From NCBI GenBank assembly GCA_036924085.1, contig JAVGWX010000013.1, positions 41,633,893 to 41,697,892 on the forward strand: a stretch of 64,000 nucleotides of DNA, read 5' to 3'. The notes under the pieces were generated by a model. It made no database searches and was not told the DNA's origin. It was given only the letters and a program-made list of their open reading frames with translations. Positions 32,901 through 47,900 of the stretch are shown one piece after another. Numbering within the stretch: position 1 is the stretch's first letter; each line of letters starts with the position of its first letter. The position numbers and the translations under genes are program-made. The DNA comes from Ariolimax columbianus (Eukaryota > Mollusca > Gastropoda > Stylommatophora > Arionidae).

Positions 32901-35900
32901 TACAACAGCAGTGCTAGACCTCATAAAGAGGCAACAGACAAAATGGTTTGACCACATGACACATCAAACACCAGATAGCATCCCTCAGAAAGCAATGCTA
33001 TACTGATACAATGGATACAAGGCCAGGGGCCGACCACGTAAATGATAGCAGAAATAACAGAAGCAGTAAAGCTCCTCAGGTATGAAGCACATACTTGGGC
33101 CCGATCAAGAAACCTCTTCATAGACTGAAAATAATAAGGTACAAGAAGCACACAAAAAAAACGAAAAGAAGAAGAATTTGCTCTTCTTGCCTTTATAATT
33201 AAAATAAGCATTTCTTGTTTTTCAATTACTATCAATAGAACAAGGTAGGTAGGCAAATTTTGTAAATTTGATCCATAACTTTAAGAAAAGGATTAGCTCA
33301 GTGCTGGGTCAGTAGGGTTAGGGTACAAAATGGGACAGAGATGCACATGGATTAGCTTCTATTGGCTTTTTCTGTCTTGTCAGACGATAGTAATTGTGCT
33401 TTGAAAAAAAGGTTTGCAACTACAGTCCATGAAGATAACGAATGTGACTCGCAAGACCAATCTGGGCAGAGAAGCGTCTTCCACAGTGTGTGCAAGGAAA
33501 GTCAGGACCGTTTGCGGCATCGCATGGAGTGGCGTGTCTTCTCAAACGCCGAGTCTTTAGCCTATCAGCAATCAGTATCTCCTTTGTCTGTATTCCATCC
33601 TTATTCCTGCCACTCCATGTAACACGATCCATGGCTTACTGTTCCCATGATTCCAAATTGATACCTGCATCATTCATATCTCACTTGCATACACCCTTGT
33701 ACCGAAGTAGTGGCCGGTCCTGAGATTTTTTTCTCCAACTGTATATCTCCATAGAGAAGATATTTTGGTATTCTGCCATCATCCATCCTCCGAATGTGCC
33801 CCAGTCATCGTAGCCTTTGAAGACTATGCATGGAAAATATTGTGACACTGCCTGTTCTCTCCAACACGTCTGCGTTGGTGATCTTGTCTTGCCACCCAAT
33901 CCCCAGGATTCTGCGCAGGCACCTGATATGATTGCTGTTTAGCCGCCTCTCCTGGTGCATGTAAGTAGTCCGTGTTTTACTGCCATATAGAAGGGTGCTG
34001 AGGACACAGGCCTAGTAAACAAGTGTTTTTGTTTTAACAGTGAGCTTCTTGTTCTCCCAAGGATTAGCTTACTATTGGGTCTTTCTGGCTGAGGTACAGA
34101 ACGAAACAGGGATGCACAAGGATTAGCTTAGTGCTGGGTCAGTTGAGCTGGGGTATAAAACAGGACAGGGATGCGCAAAGAGTGGATACTGATGTACAAC
34201 CTCTACTCCATTCTCTCTCGCTCCCCAGTTCACTCAAAACATTTGATTTTAAGATCTGCAGTCTGTGAATTGCTGATTCATCTATTTCAATGTCATCATC
34301 GAACAGGCAGTCATTGATTGACTTCAAAATGTCAATATTATCCATATCAAGTATAACTATAATTGATGCCTGTGAAGCCAGGATGTCCATTCTTTCATTT
34401 CCCTGAATCCCAGCATAACCAGAACAGTAGATCCACACCAGCCCGTGCTGTAGGTTTGAGGTCTCTACAGCTGGCATACACTCATGCCTAAGCCAGCAAT
34501 GTACCTTCCGAAGAAAGGATTGGGAGCCTGATATGAGAACTGCCCCTGTTAAAGAGGTCTCAGGTAGCTATCTCAGAGCTGCAGTGACTGCTCCATCTCC
34601 ATTCTCATACCGGCGGTTATTGTTTTGTAAGCTATGCTCTGCTCAGCACCAACCTGATCTCTCACTCTAGCAGAAAAGCCTCAACCAGATATCTCATTGC
34701 GTAGCACTGATCAATCGGTAAATATTGCAGCATCGTGTTTTTAAAATATTATCATTTATCAATTGGTTAACTTCGAGCTCTGCCACCCCTTTGCACCACT
34801 CTCTGTATTTCTCTGCCTAGGGTTATGATGACTCTGGTAATCTGTGATTCTATCACTAATGTGTCTCACTTACAGTTAAGGAATGCGAGGAAGGAAACTT
34901 AGCAAAATCAGACTTCTTTCAGTGTGGTATCAAACACTTCATCCTTGATAACAGCATTTTATATCGAGTATGTCTATTGTATTATACTCATCATTGCTGT
35001 ATAACGGTGCTTGTCATCCTGGTTTTCTTTCTTTGCTTGCCTGAGATGTAAAGGTTAGTCTTGGTTGCCCCCTTCCTCATTGCCCTGTATCTTTTGTAGA
35101 AGACTTTCATGTCACATATTGTGTGTCCCGGCCAACTTGATCTTAATGTCTGTATGATTTTCAATATTTGTTTTTGTGCGCCTACCTCAGTCAAGACATT
35201 GTCATTGGATCTTCTTTCTGTCCAACTCACTCTTTCCATTCTGCGGTAGCATGACATTTAAAACATTTCCAAGCTTTTTTCATCTTTCCTCCCTAGAGTT
35301 TCAGCCCCATACAATGCAATTGACCATATATGGGTGGTGATTATTTTGCAGGGGTCTTGAGGTAAGGTGTTTGCCTCGGGTGCTGGAGGTCGCGGGTTCA
35401 AATCACGGTGGAGACCGGGATTTTTTCACGTGGATCATCCGGTAAATATTTCTCCTGATCTCTGAGTAGTGAGATCAGACAACCGTGTGCAGTGGTGCGC
35501 ACATTAAAAATACCTTAGCAGTTGGAAATAGAAAAATGTAGGCCTAACGGCTGCTGTCCGGGCAAAATTCAAGTTAAAAATCTACCCAAATTATTTTAGG
35601 AATATTCACCCCACAGAGAATATGCCGCAAAACGGGGGACTGTGTGGCTATAACTTCAGGTCTTGGTTATGTGGTTAGCGGAGCGGCATAGATGGCGCCT
35701 GACAGACTGCTGGTCTACCTTGCTCTAATTTACGCTTCCACCTCCACCAGTCCCAAAAATAGGCCCTCGTATATTCCATTAAGACTAAAGGGAAATGTAG
35801 ATAGGGAGCCAACATCATGGATACAGCTGAATGTGGTTTTTTGACATTACAATCCTTGTCTTAATTTCTGCCTCATTGCAGACATCTTCTTGTAATTGGT

Positions 35901-38900
35901 GTGCCCCAAATATGTAAATTTCTGTACTTGTTTGATTATTTCTCCACTGATGATTATATTCTCTTGTCAATGTTGCTTGGCTATTACTATAGTTTTTGTT
36001 GTCAATATGTTTATTTTCATATAAAACTAATTGACGATGCTGTTAATTTTTTCATGTAGCATTTGGAATCCTGCTTTGGAACTTATCTTTCCACTGCGGC
36101 TTGATCATCAATAAATTTGATGGCCTTTAACTTTCAAACCATTGATTTGACATCCATATTACAACTCCAAACAACCTATCATCTCAGAATATACTTTATA
36201 GAGATTCTGCGAAAGCAAACAACCCTGTCGAAGCCTCTGTCTTGTTAAAACCGTAAACTACAAGAAACAGAAATGAAGACATCTACATGCCATGGTAGAA
36301 GAGGAATGACTACATCAGGTCATGTGATGCATGGGGTGATCTCTGCAGGCATCATTTATTAACCTTATAACCTTCTCCTCAGGCCCTGGAACTGGCTTCA
36401 TTGGCTACAGAGGCAAGTAATTTCAGCGACTGGTGGTGGAAGTTAGCCCTGGCAAAGTGTTACTACAGGTTGGGATAGTTTACTGTAGTCATTTTGTCTG
36501 TTTAATAATAATAATAATGTTTGCATAGGAATCTAAAGCCCGTTGCGTCGAATGACCACTACCATGTCCAAGTCCAACGGCTGGGGCTTGTTCATGCGTA
36601 GTGTGTTGACTTAAATCCCTACAGACTCCGCAGGTGGCGCCGAGTACCCAGCTGCCTCGAGATGAGAGCAGCGAGAAGTGTATGTTTGTGCCAGGCTTTC
36701 TTTGTCTGTGTTTGACTCACTGTTTTTTCGTGTTGGATGTGTCAGACCGAAAGGTGCAAATATCACAGTCAAGCTGTAAACTACTACACAACACATTCCG
36801 TTCTCTAGACTACATTCTGCTACTTGAGCCCTTTTCAGGACTTGGTAGCGGGAGATTGAGAATGAACGAAGTCAAGTAACGTCAGTATATTGTGCCTGAC
36901 ACAATGTCCTGGTCAGTAAAAGTAAAGTAACCCATAGCATTACTGCCGTAGAGGTGTGAGGTGTTAGCGATCTCACATTTTAAAGGCTCGGCTATATGAT
37001 GGCGGTAGCCATCTCCTCTCCCTCGCCGCTTTTACTTCCCGGACTGAACCGGTACACATTTAAGACTGGGTCGACCCGGGAGCCATTGCGGTCTGAAAAA
37101 ACACTACCGCCTCAACTGGGGAATGAACCCTGGACCACTTAGATGCGAAGCCAGCGCGCTAACCACTGTGCTACGCGGCTCCTGGTCAATATGTTGTGAT
37201 TAATCTGGACTAGCGTCTCAGTTCCCCATATTATTTAGTAAACTATAGTGGTATAAATAAATAATAATACTCTGTACCTTCCCCCAGATCTATTAGGATA
37301 CTGCCTACTATGGATAGCCTTTGGTTACCTGGCAACAGAAATTAACATTCCAGTTTCAATACCAGGATTCCAAGTATAGGGGTATCTGGTTTAAAATGAA
37401 TATAGCACTGTTATCTTCCTATTATGTTGTTGAAAACAATTAAAGAGGGTTGTGCATGGGACTAACAACCCGATCATGTAAAACTAATCCTATCAAAACC
37501 ACCACAGCTTTGATACAGGCTTCCTGTAAAGGGGCCAGTGTAGAGGTGGCCCTATGTTCACATGAAGCACAAAGACAATTTATTCAACTGATCCAATCTA
37601 TATTGCTCATTTTATCACTTTTTTGTGTGAAGGAATAGGTGACATAATGTGTACGAATTAACTTCATTTCAGGCTGGGTATGTACAGAGATGCAGAGAAA
37701 CAACTTCGCTCTGTCCTCAAGACTGACGAAATAATAGATGTGTACCTACACTTGGCCAAAGTCTACTGTAGGTTAGACCAGCCTTTGGCTGCGGTTGAGG
37801 TGTACAAACAGGCCTTGAACAAGTTTCCTGGAGAAGTCACTTTGCTCACAGGCATTGCCAGAATCCACGAGGTCCGTTGAGAAGATTTTACCGGGTCATG
37901 TCAATAATCCACTGTTTGCTATGTGAATAATATATTCTTTATTTGCATATGTTCGTAAAGGTGAATCATTGATTGCAACTCGTAGTGAAAGGGCACAGAG
38001 AACACACATAATCATATTTATACCCTGCCACAGAATTAACTTAACGTTTATATACTGGTTTAGAAGACTCTGCAGAGTCTGTAAACAACCAGTTTCTTTT
38101 ACATTTCCTTGCTCTAAAATCTATGTGCATCCAAGGCAAAGGCCACCATCCATCGTAGGCGATGATTAATTTTGCTAGTGCAATTTTTAGTAAGGATTAA
38201 CTGCGCTACTTTTTATCCTCACTCTCTCATCTCGAGCTGCCCGTCCCCAGTGGCAAGTCAAGGACAAGACGACTAGGGGGCGACTACGAGATGCAGGAGA
38301 CTCCGCATCAAGCACTCGTGAAAAAGACGGCGGAGTCTAGAGTCGAACCAAAACCACCTGATCACGAGGCTGACGGATTAACCACTTCGCCACGGAATCC
38401 AATGTGCATCCAATCTATTCTTAAATGCATTAATTGACCCTGTCTCCGCTACTTTCTGTGGCAATGCATTCCAAGCATTCACACTCTCTGACAAAAAAAA
38501 TATTTCCTAATATCTAATCTAAACCTTTCTTTAGTTAATTTGTAGCTATGCTCTCTTGTTCTTGAAGGTTATTGTATTTTGAAAAACTTGTTATAGTCTA
38601 ATCTATCCGTTCCTTTGATTATCTTATAAACCTGTATTACATCACCTCAAATTCTTCTCTTTTCTAGACATTATAGGCCTGTTTTTTTAGTATTTCCTCA
38701 TAACTGTGATTCTGGAATCCCACTATCAGCTTTGTCGCTCTTTTTTGTATCCTTTCCAGTATATTTAAATTCTCTCTATGATAAGGACTCCATACTTGTA
38801 CACAGTACTCCAATCTAGGTCTAACTAATGCTTTATACTGTTTGAGTATCATTTCCTTGCTCCTATGTTTAATATTTCTTTTTATCATACCTAACATTGC

Positions 38901-41900
38901 ATTTGCTTTTTTCACTGCTGCCTGGACTTGCTCACTCACTTTACCTGTATGATCTATTTTAACCCCTAGATCCCTTTCCTTATCTTTCTAATATTGTTCT
39001 CGCCCATTTTGTAATTATGTTCCATATTGGATCTACCCATGTGGATGACTGTACATTTATCTACATTAAACTCCATTTGCCAGCTCGCAGACCATTCTCG
39101 AATTTTATCTAAATCCGACCTCAATATATCCATATAGTAGCGGAGGCAGGACAATTAATACATTTAAGAATAGATTGGATGCACACGGCTTTTAGAGAAA
39201 GGAAATGTAAATGAACCTGGTTGTTTACAGACTCTGCAGAGTCTTCTAAACCAGTATAAAAATGTTAAGTTAAGTTAGTTATGATGCGCGTTTATAACAG
39301 ACAGCAGAGTTTCAGTGCAAGACAAAGACTAGAGAAAAATATGAACTGATGATGTTAAAGAGACACTATAGAAGTATGGATTGAAGCTATCTGTGATCAC
39401 ACAGATGACACTTTTCTTGAGGTGTAATGACATCAGTGGGCTAATGACATGATTATCTAAGATATGTCTTGATATGTATTATTTCTTTATGGTACTAGCT
39501 TATGGTTCAAAGGCTTGGAGTACAACAAAGGCATTAATGAGTGAAGTCCAGACATCCGTAAACAGTTGCCTGCTTGAACTGGTGGAGTTCATGTGCGGAG
39601 TTATCATGCATTCTATTCTTTCAGGTGGCACACTTTCCCCGGGCATCTGCGATGGAGTTTCACTCTGCAATCTGAGCGCCTTTGGTGATGCTAGCTCACC
39701 AGGTGGAACAGTTCTGTGCAAGCTTCTTCCTGGTGGGAACATCAATGTTGAAGCTTTTCAGAGTCATTTTCAATGAATCTCAGTAGCATTTCTTCTGTAC
39801 CCCTGATGAGTGTATCCCTGTTCTGAGCTCACTGAATAGCAGCAGCTTGGTGATGTGCATGTCAGGCATATGAGTAATGTGTTCCATCCATCTAATCTGG
39901 GCTTCTCACAGAAGTGGACGGATGTTCATTGTGTTTGACTGGTTAAGAATTATAGGGTTAGGCACTCTGTCCTGCCACCCAACCCTGAGCAGCGTACACA
40001 CAGCTCAAGTGTAAACGATTTAGAGCTATTACCTGAGCATATCATAAGAGGCAACTAATGAAGGTTGGGCATGGGGCTGGTTATTTTTCTGTAAAAACTA
40101 TAAGCTGCAAGAAAATTAAGAAAAAAAATAATACCTCCTCGCCCCAAGAGTGAATAAGTTAACATTATAAATTGACGCAATTTTCCCCCGCAGCTGAATT
40201 ATTTTTAGCACGTCACATTTTATTATGGTTGTTGACTTTGAGAGCTTGTAACCTTTTTGATTTGTTGATCTGTAGATGTGATTTTTGTGTGTGTAGAGAC
40301 ATGTTAATAGAAAACTTGTTGTTATTGGTTTTGTTGTGTTTGTGTTTTAGTTTCTGAGATACAAGAAGATGAAGGTGAAAATATTGAAAAACAGCACAAA
40401 CATTTAGACTCACTTATTTCAGAGTATGGCTGTTGTCTGGGCAGTTTTAGAAATTGCCACAGAGCACTGATTGTATTTTATTTTTACAAAATTGGCATTC
40501 TGTTACAAACGTATTCATTAAATCAACATAAACAAACTAAACCAATGTACTTAAGAAAAATCCATTGCAAGAACTTAACTTCATCACCCTCAATAATGGG
40601 GTCATCTTCAAATCCGAGTGAAAATAGAATAAATTGTTTCAAAATTCACTTTAATAATCCAACAAGCCATTTTCACAGCTGAAACCTGTGCAGGCGGGAA
40701 GTTAAGTCAATTTTAAATTCAAATATCCGTATGTTTTACCATTTCTGTAGCATTAACTCTGAAGTTTTAACACAATTATTTGATGACTACCCATACAGTT
40801 ACGGTACAGCGACTTTGGCCGTGATACGCACATGTTTTGCCAATTACTATTTCACGATGATGGCGTGTGAAGGTTAAATTGAATAAAAGAGTGAATAATT
40901 CATTTTCCCGGTGATTAGAAGAAGAAGAAATGTGAGAAGATTTTGTTTTGTTCCAGGGAATGGACCAGATGGACGATGCTATCAAGTTCTACAAGGAAGT
41001 CTTGAAGTTTGATAGCATGCAGGTGGAAGCTATAGCATGTATTGCTACTCATCACTTCTACTCTGACCAACCAGAAATAGCCCTCAAGTTTTACAGGTAA
41101 ATGACACCCCTGTAGAAGTTGTTGTTGTAACTTGGCTGAGCTATTTGATATTCTACTGACAATGACAGATTGAGGAATTTGAATGTGTTTTGTAGTTGAT
41201 AGGGAGCAGGCAGGATGGCCGATCACTTAATTTAACGTCTATAGATGTTATAAATAAATAAACATTTGACCAACTTATGTAAAAGTCTTTATGTGAATAG
41301 CCAATGTACAGTATGAACAATCGCAGGATATTCCGTAAAATGTCATGTTAGCTCCAGCGTATGGCAAGGTTGTGTACTCCTTTACAATCTATCACATATA
41401 TAGACTTAACATGTAAAAAAGCCAACATTAGTGAGCGAAACAACCTCAGTGATCACTTAAACTAACTTCTCTATACTGATGACCAAGCAATAATAGCAAC
41501 CTCAGAACAACAACTGCAGGAACATATCAACAACCATAATGAGGTCTGAACAGTATGAAAATCAACATAAAGAAAACTAAAGTTGTGGCGATTGCAAGAA
41601 AATAAATAGAAACAACAATATTCATACACAATCAACAAGTCAAACAAGTTACAAATTTCACGTATATGGATAACATAATCTCAGCAAATGGCAAAAGCGG
41701 CACCAAAGTCCAAAACAAATATAATAAAGCAAGTCAAATCATTGAGAACATGTCTCAATATTACAATGTAAGCATGTGACAATGGATACAAAAGAATGCT
41801 GTACAACTTGATATTCCTACCAACATTGTGCTATCAGGGCCAGAATTGGACATGAACTAACAAAGATAAAAGAGACATCGTAACAACAGATGCCTGCGCA

Positions 41901-44900
41901 GAATGCTTGGTGTAACAAGAATGGATAGAATCAGAAACGAAGATATAAGAGTCTTCTAAACCAGTATAAAGAAGTTAAGTTAAGATTAAATAGTCTACTA
42001 TAATGCTTCCCAAACCTTTTCATTGTAACTCTTCAGGCCAGCAAGGATTTATCCATTGCAGCAGGGTCAGGTGCCAAACATATTGATTATTCTTCTGTTT
42101 TGATCATCTTAAATGTGTATACAAATTTGTTTAAGGGCATGCTTAGCCAAATTCTATGATTATATTTCCAAATTATTGTTGTGTTTGGGCGTTTGCCTTA
42201 TTTCTGAATTCCCCAAGGCGGTGTGCGGAGCACTGTTTTTATTTTGCGCCTGTTGTCCCAGTGCATCCGACTTCGGCATACATTTTATGTAAGGGTCTGC
42301 TTCATCCTGCATTTTCTAAGGGTTTGCTTCCCTGGGATGATGGGGATCGAACCCAGCACTTTTGGGTTGTGAGCCACATCTCCTAACCAATTGCCGAAGC
42401 TGTGCCCATATTTCCAAATGATAGCAGTTATAAGCAGTTTTTGTTATGACCGTTTGAACACATGTTCATAATTATTATTTTAAAACGTAATAAGAGTATA
42501 AAACGCCTTTTCTTGACACCTTTTGTGGGCCAGCGTCTTCTTCTTCGTCGTTTGTTCTCAAACTCTCGCTACCAAGCCTTGAAAAGGGCTTTACAAGTAA
42601 CTGGATAAAGTTCAGAGAACGGAATGTGTTGTGTTGTAGTTTACAGCTTGACTGCGATATTTGTACCTTTCGGTCCGACACATCCAACTTAAGCATGACA
42701 TATTTGGATGCCGGGTTAGTCTTCCCTCTTCGATCCCTTCTCCTTAGCTAGTCTGCCCTGGTACAGCCTGTTATCCAGGATCACCACGTGGAGGTGTAGT
42801 AGGGTCTTGGCAGCTCTGGTTCTCTGGCCCTGACGCTAGCAGTCAGCTATGGGTCGCTGCCCTCTGTAGCTCATGTACTGTTCAGCGTCTTGGTTCCAGG
42901 ACAATGTATTTCTCCTTCTTCGTTCGTTCTCAATTTCCCACTACCAAACCCTGAATAGGGGTTTGCAAGTAGCAAGATGTTGTCTGGAGAACTGTTACAG
43001 ATTGGCTGTGACATTTGCACCTTTCAGCCCGACACATCCGTCTTCGACAGTAGACAATGTAAAATTCAGTGAGACGTGTTGTCACTTTGACCTGCTAGGT
43101 TATGGGAAAGACGAGGAAAAGAAAGTTCTGCCAAAGTTCTTAGTTCTTAGTCGACCTGTACTTCTACAGGTGTGGATGCCCCTGTGCAGGTCCCAGTTCT
43201 GGGTGTAGCAGGAGGAGGATTTCCTGCTTTGTGGGTTAAGCTCGAGCAGCTTTATGACAAGCGCCTCAGAGGGTGGTTAACCGATGTGCGAATCCATCTT
43301 ATTAGACTCAAATGCAGCCTGTTAGGTGCCATCTATTCTGCTCTAAACAAACCACCTAACCATGGCTGGTGTTATGCCATGTGGGGCAGTGGTGCTATTC
43401 TTGTCCTGGTCATCTACACACTTGGTTATTGATCCAGCAGCCTGTGGGCTCCTGCCCTTTGGTCCAGTGCCATACAGTGATATCTGCAAGAATTTGAAAG
43501 CTGTTCCTTAGTTCCATACAGAGTGTTCCATTTGTCTAGCCTCAGGGGAAGAAGCTCTTTCCTAACACCGTCAGTTAAGTGCCAGACACTCAAAGAGATG
43601 AGGGTCAACAGTTTTGTAGGAATGCATCCTAAGTTACCTCCAGTCGTCTCGACTGAATGTCTTGCCACCGGTCCAAGGTAGCTTGGGACGAGAGAGTGAG
43701 ATTGATGACCAGCACAGTTTCTTCCTCATTATAATTTTCTAAATACAGCACATGTTACATCATCAAGACAAAAACAGTCTGATGATGTCACCATCATCGC
43801 TTCCGATGGACAACTAACAAAAAAAAAGCAGGGGTGTGTGCAAAGTCGGAACTCTAGAATCTGTTGTTGGATTCTGTTTAAATGCCTTTTAAGTTGAGTC
43901 CGAAGCTGGAAAATGGTGCTTTGGTTTCTCCTTTTCCGGAGGTTTATGTTGTATTTAGGATTTGGGATGGCCATATACTTAGATGACATACGGACAAAAC
44001 AATGATTCTCATCAATTTTATCTGCAAGTTATAATGTAGATACATTTTCTCTCCTAGACGTCTGCTACAAATGGGTGTACACAACTCAGAATTGTTCAAC
44101 AACCTGGGTCTGTGTTGCTTTTATGCCCAGCAATATGATATGACCTTGACATGCTTTGAGCGTGCCCTGGGACTAGCTGAGAACGATATGGTCTTGGGAG
44201 ATGTTTGGTTTAACATTGGTCACATTGCACTGGTAAGCTCACAATCTCACTCATAAAATGGTAGAAATGTTTGCATGTTGTCTGGCAGAAAATCAGAAAG
44301 TAGCTTTTAGGGTTACGTGTGATGGTAAGGATCTGCACTCTCAGCGTGACAGAGTGGATGTCATGTGAATATTTAGTAGTGCTAAATTGTCTCTTTTAGG
44401 CACTCTTCTTTACTAGTTTGATTATATTGGACTACTTTTCTTGCCCTTGATTATAGACATGCACAATGGCTTAATTTGACTTCCATGAATGGACTTGACT
44501 TAATTCGACTTCCATGAATGGACTTGACTTAACCTATCCCATTTAAACCCTGGCTACCCAGTCCGGTCAATAAAGATTCATTACTCCAGGCACATGCAAG
44601 CATAGCTAATTTATTCATTCACCTAATAGCTCCAATGTGGAGCATAGGCCACCACTGCATGTGACCCTTTTTAAAGGAAGCCTGTTTTCAACCATTTGCA
44701 ATCATTCACCCTTTTGCTTCAACATAATGAGAATAAAATCCCTTCAGCTGGTAGCTGTTGACAAGGGGAGGGGGATATGGACACATCTTGCAAGCATCCC
44801 CGAAGAAGGGAGGCAATATAATGTGTCGGATATCCCAGAATAGTCACGGCCTACTAGGAGACACGGCATACACATCCGGACTGGCCTTCTCATAATTTCT

Positions 44901-47900
44901 CAGTCAGCTTTGTTGGTCCCTCTACGGGGATGACACGTCTGATATTCCCCCACCACCTGTGGGATCATCACAGAGGGCAAATCTGCAATGTCAGTTGGTC
45001 TGCATCTTTTGTTCAACCCTTGGGGATAAATGATAGAGGACAAACAGTAAGTTATGAGAGAAGAATGGGGGTGAATTGGTTCAACCCAGAGCATATACTA
45101 CTAACTGGTGTGTTCTATAGCTACACCTATAGGGCTCCGTCTGCTTCTCAACCTTTTAGTATGGCCCCTCTCCAGGACCCTGTCCGGCTTGGTTGACCTT
45201 GCGAGGAGCAGAATTCCCACTGGCATTGTTCCCAGAATCATGGGATCGAGCTCTCCAGCCTTGGCAAAGTAGGATTACATATAAAGAATTGCTTCAATGT
45301 AGGTTTTAAATGCAGCTGGTTCAGTAACAGAAGCATGTATCCAAGCTTTTGCAGTGACTTAGCACTCGCTTATAATGACAAAAGTGCAGGTACAAATCCT
45401 GCTATCGATATTCTCCAGTCAACTACATGTAAATGAGTACCTGGTATATGAATAGAGAAATATAAGGCAGCGAGTAAAGAAACTGGCCACTCTACTTCAT
45501 ACAAGCTGTGGTTTAGTATACTGAAGTCTCTAACATCATGCCCCAATAGTAGTGTAACTACTATGGGACAAACCTTTGCTTTTATTATAATGGCAATGTT
45601 TTTTTTGTTTACATAATGAGGTTGTTAGTCCCAAGAGCAACCCTCTTTAGTCACTTTTTATGATATTCTTATGTAACAATGAGTATATTCTTCTCATCTA
45701 TAGATGGTCAATAGGATAATTTTACAAATTATTTGTTATCAGCACGGCGTGTTACTGGGATATGAAAGATAAGGCAGATAATAGTGACACTGTTACCTGC
45801 CAGGCATGTCAAAGAGGCTAATGAGGGTTGGACAGGGGGCTGGGTCAGCCTGTAGAAACTAGGCTACAAGAAAAATAACAGAACACCTATTCTTCTTCTT
45901 ATTATTATTCTCCCTCTTTTTCTTCTTTTACTCCTTCTTCTTCTTCTCATTATTATTATTATTTTCCATCTTCACAATAGGTGTTAATTTCATTGCTGCA
46001 ATAATTACCCTAAGTCCCTGGTTTTGCATCTTATCGACCTCTTTTAGTGTAGTGTTTCCTGCTGGGCACTACGCCGCTGACATATATTCTAGATGTAGTT
46101 GTATACCCTGTTGATAAACTTTGTTGAGTATTTTCCTCGCTGGCCCCACATGTTGTTCCACTTAATTTTCTCAGGATGGCTAACTTCCTCCTGGCTTCTT
46201 TAGCTGCATTGGTGTCAACCTATCATTGAATGTAACTCCCAGATAGGGGGGTTGTTTATCTTCTATCAGTAGCCCTCCATTTATCTTGATAGCTTTTTGT
46301 TTGGGGAGATAGTGAAAAGTGTAGTTTTGTATTTTTCTGTATTAATAGTAACACACCATCTATTTGCCCGTTGAGGTGCATCAATAGCTCTTTGCAGAAC
46401 TGCTGGAGCATCTTATGTGCTGGGATTTCCCGGGAAAGGCAAACAGCGCGACCGAAGAGGGAGAGACGACGGCGATCAATCGCTGAAACAATGCCTGCAA
46501 GGTTGCAACGTCGAACTACTTCACTGTTGGAAATCACGTCAGCCAGACGATCCCGAGGATATGCCTCTGGTTGCGCAGCTGAAATGCCTCAAGACGCTGC
46601 CGGTCCCGCCGTAGTAGTGTACAGGATTCTGAGCCGTACAGGAGAATGGGGACAATGCAGGCGGAATAAATACAAAGCCTGAACCACTGAACTGGAGAAC
46701 ACAATTTTGCAATATGTAAATAAAATGATTACAATAGTCATGATTGCCACCAGGGAAGATGTAAAGGAAATTAACTACTCTCCTTGCCGATTATATAGAA
46801 AGACAGATAACAAAAAAGGGCATTGCTTCATGAGAATGGAACACAATCACCTATTCGTTAGTGCATATAACAGTAGAAGATATGTGTGCATTCTACGAGG
46901 AAGATTAAGAGGCAGATAGATGGATGATATAGCAGAATCATTCTACAAAAACCACAGACTTACAATACCCAAAGCAACACACTCGGCTGAAGAGAAGAAA
47001 CTTCATCTTCTCATGACGCTTTACATCTAGAGCAAGCTGGAAATGTTAACATAAAAGTAAGCAAGCAAAGATCTTTAAATGGCTTTTCCATGGATTCCAA
47101 TGTCAGAAGTAGAACTATATGTCTGTATGTGTGGTAGCTTATCACATTTGTTGCATACAGGATATGCGGGACAAGTGTTTCTTCAAGTGTTGTCAAACAG
47201 ACAAGAGCAGGCTCAATGAGGCGACGGTTTGAAGATGATAAACAGGAAACAAGTGTGTAGAGTGGGGATGAACATGAAGGGAGGAGCAGCACTTGAATAA
47301 TCAACATAGGAAATAGGACAGGAAGTCACAATGGAGCTATTTTGAAGAACTGTCAGCAGTAATCCTCAGCCATTATTGCAAGTGAAGACCCTCTTCCGAG
47401 AGTCAGGGAATTTAAAGGTTCATTAATTTCCCTCTATTTTCATACTATTCAGTAGATAATTTAGAGGTGTCAAATTTCTGGTTATATTGTATGGGTATTC
47501 TTCTTCGTCATCGTTTGTTCTCAAACTCCCGCTACCAAGCCCAGAAAAGGAATTTGCAAGCGGCAGGATGTTGCCCGGAGAGCGGAATGTGCTGTGTCGT
47601 AGTTTACAGCTTGACTGCGATAATTGCATCTTTTGTGCTGACACATCCAACAATATGTATCATGCAAAATTTTATATAGGATGATTACCACTACCAATCC
47701 AGACTTGGCCTTCTCCACGGGAGATATTCACCACAAAATAGATCGCCAGGTGCTCGACCAATTGGCAGGTAGCGACCACAGGCCAATTAGGCTAGAAATT
47801 GATATGGAAGTAGGCCCCCAGGAAATAAAACCGCTGCCACGTTGGAACTATAGACGAGCCGACTGGGACAGATTTGCAATGCTGACAGATGGACTGTTTT

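Noticed and set aside
33420..33632. Apparent host C2H2 zinc-finger gene
   Set aside because: It is continuous with LINE C-terminal motifs on the same strand; such fingers are known at LINE ORF ends.
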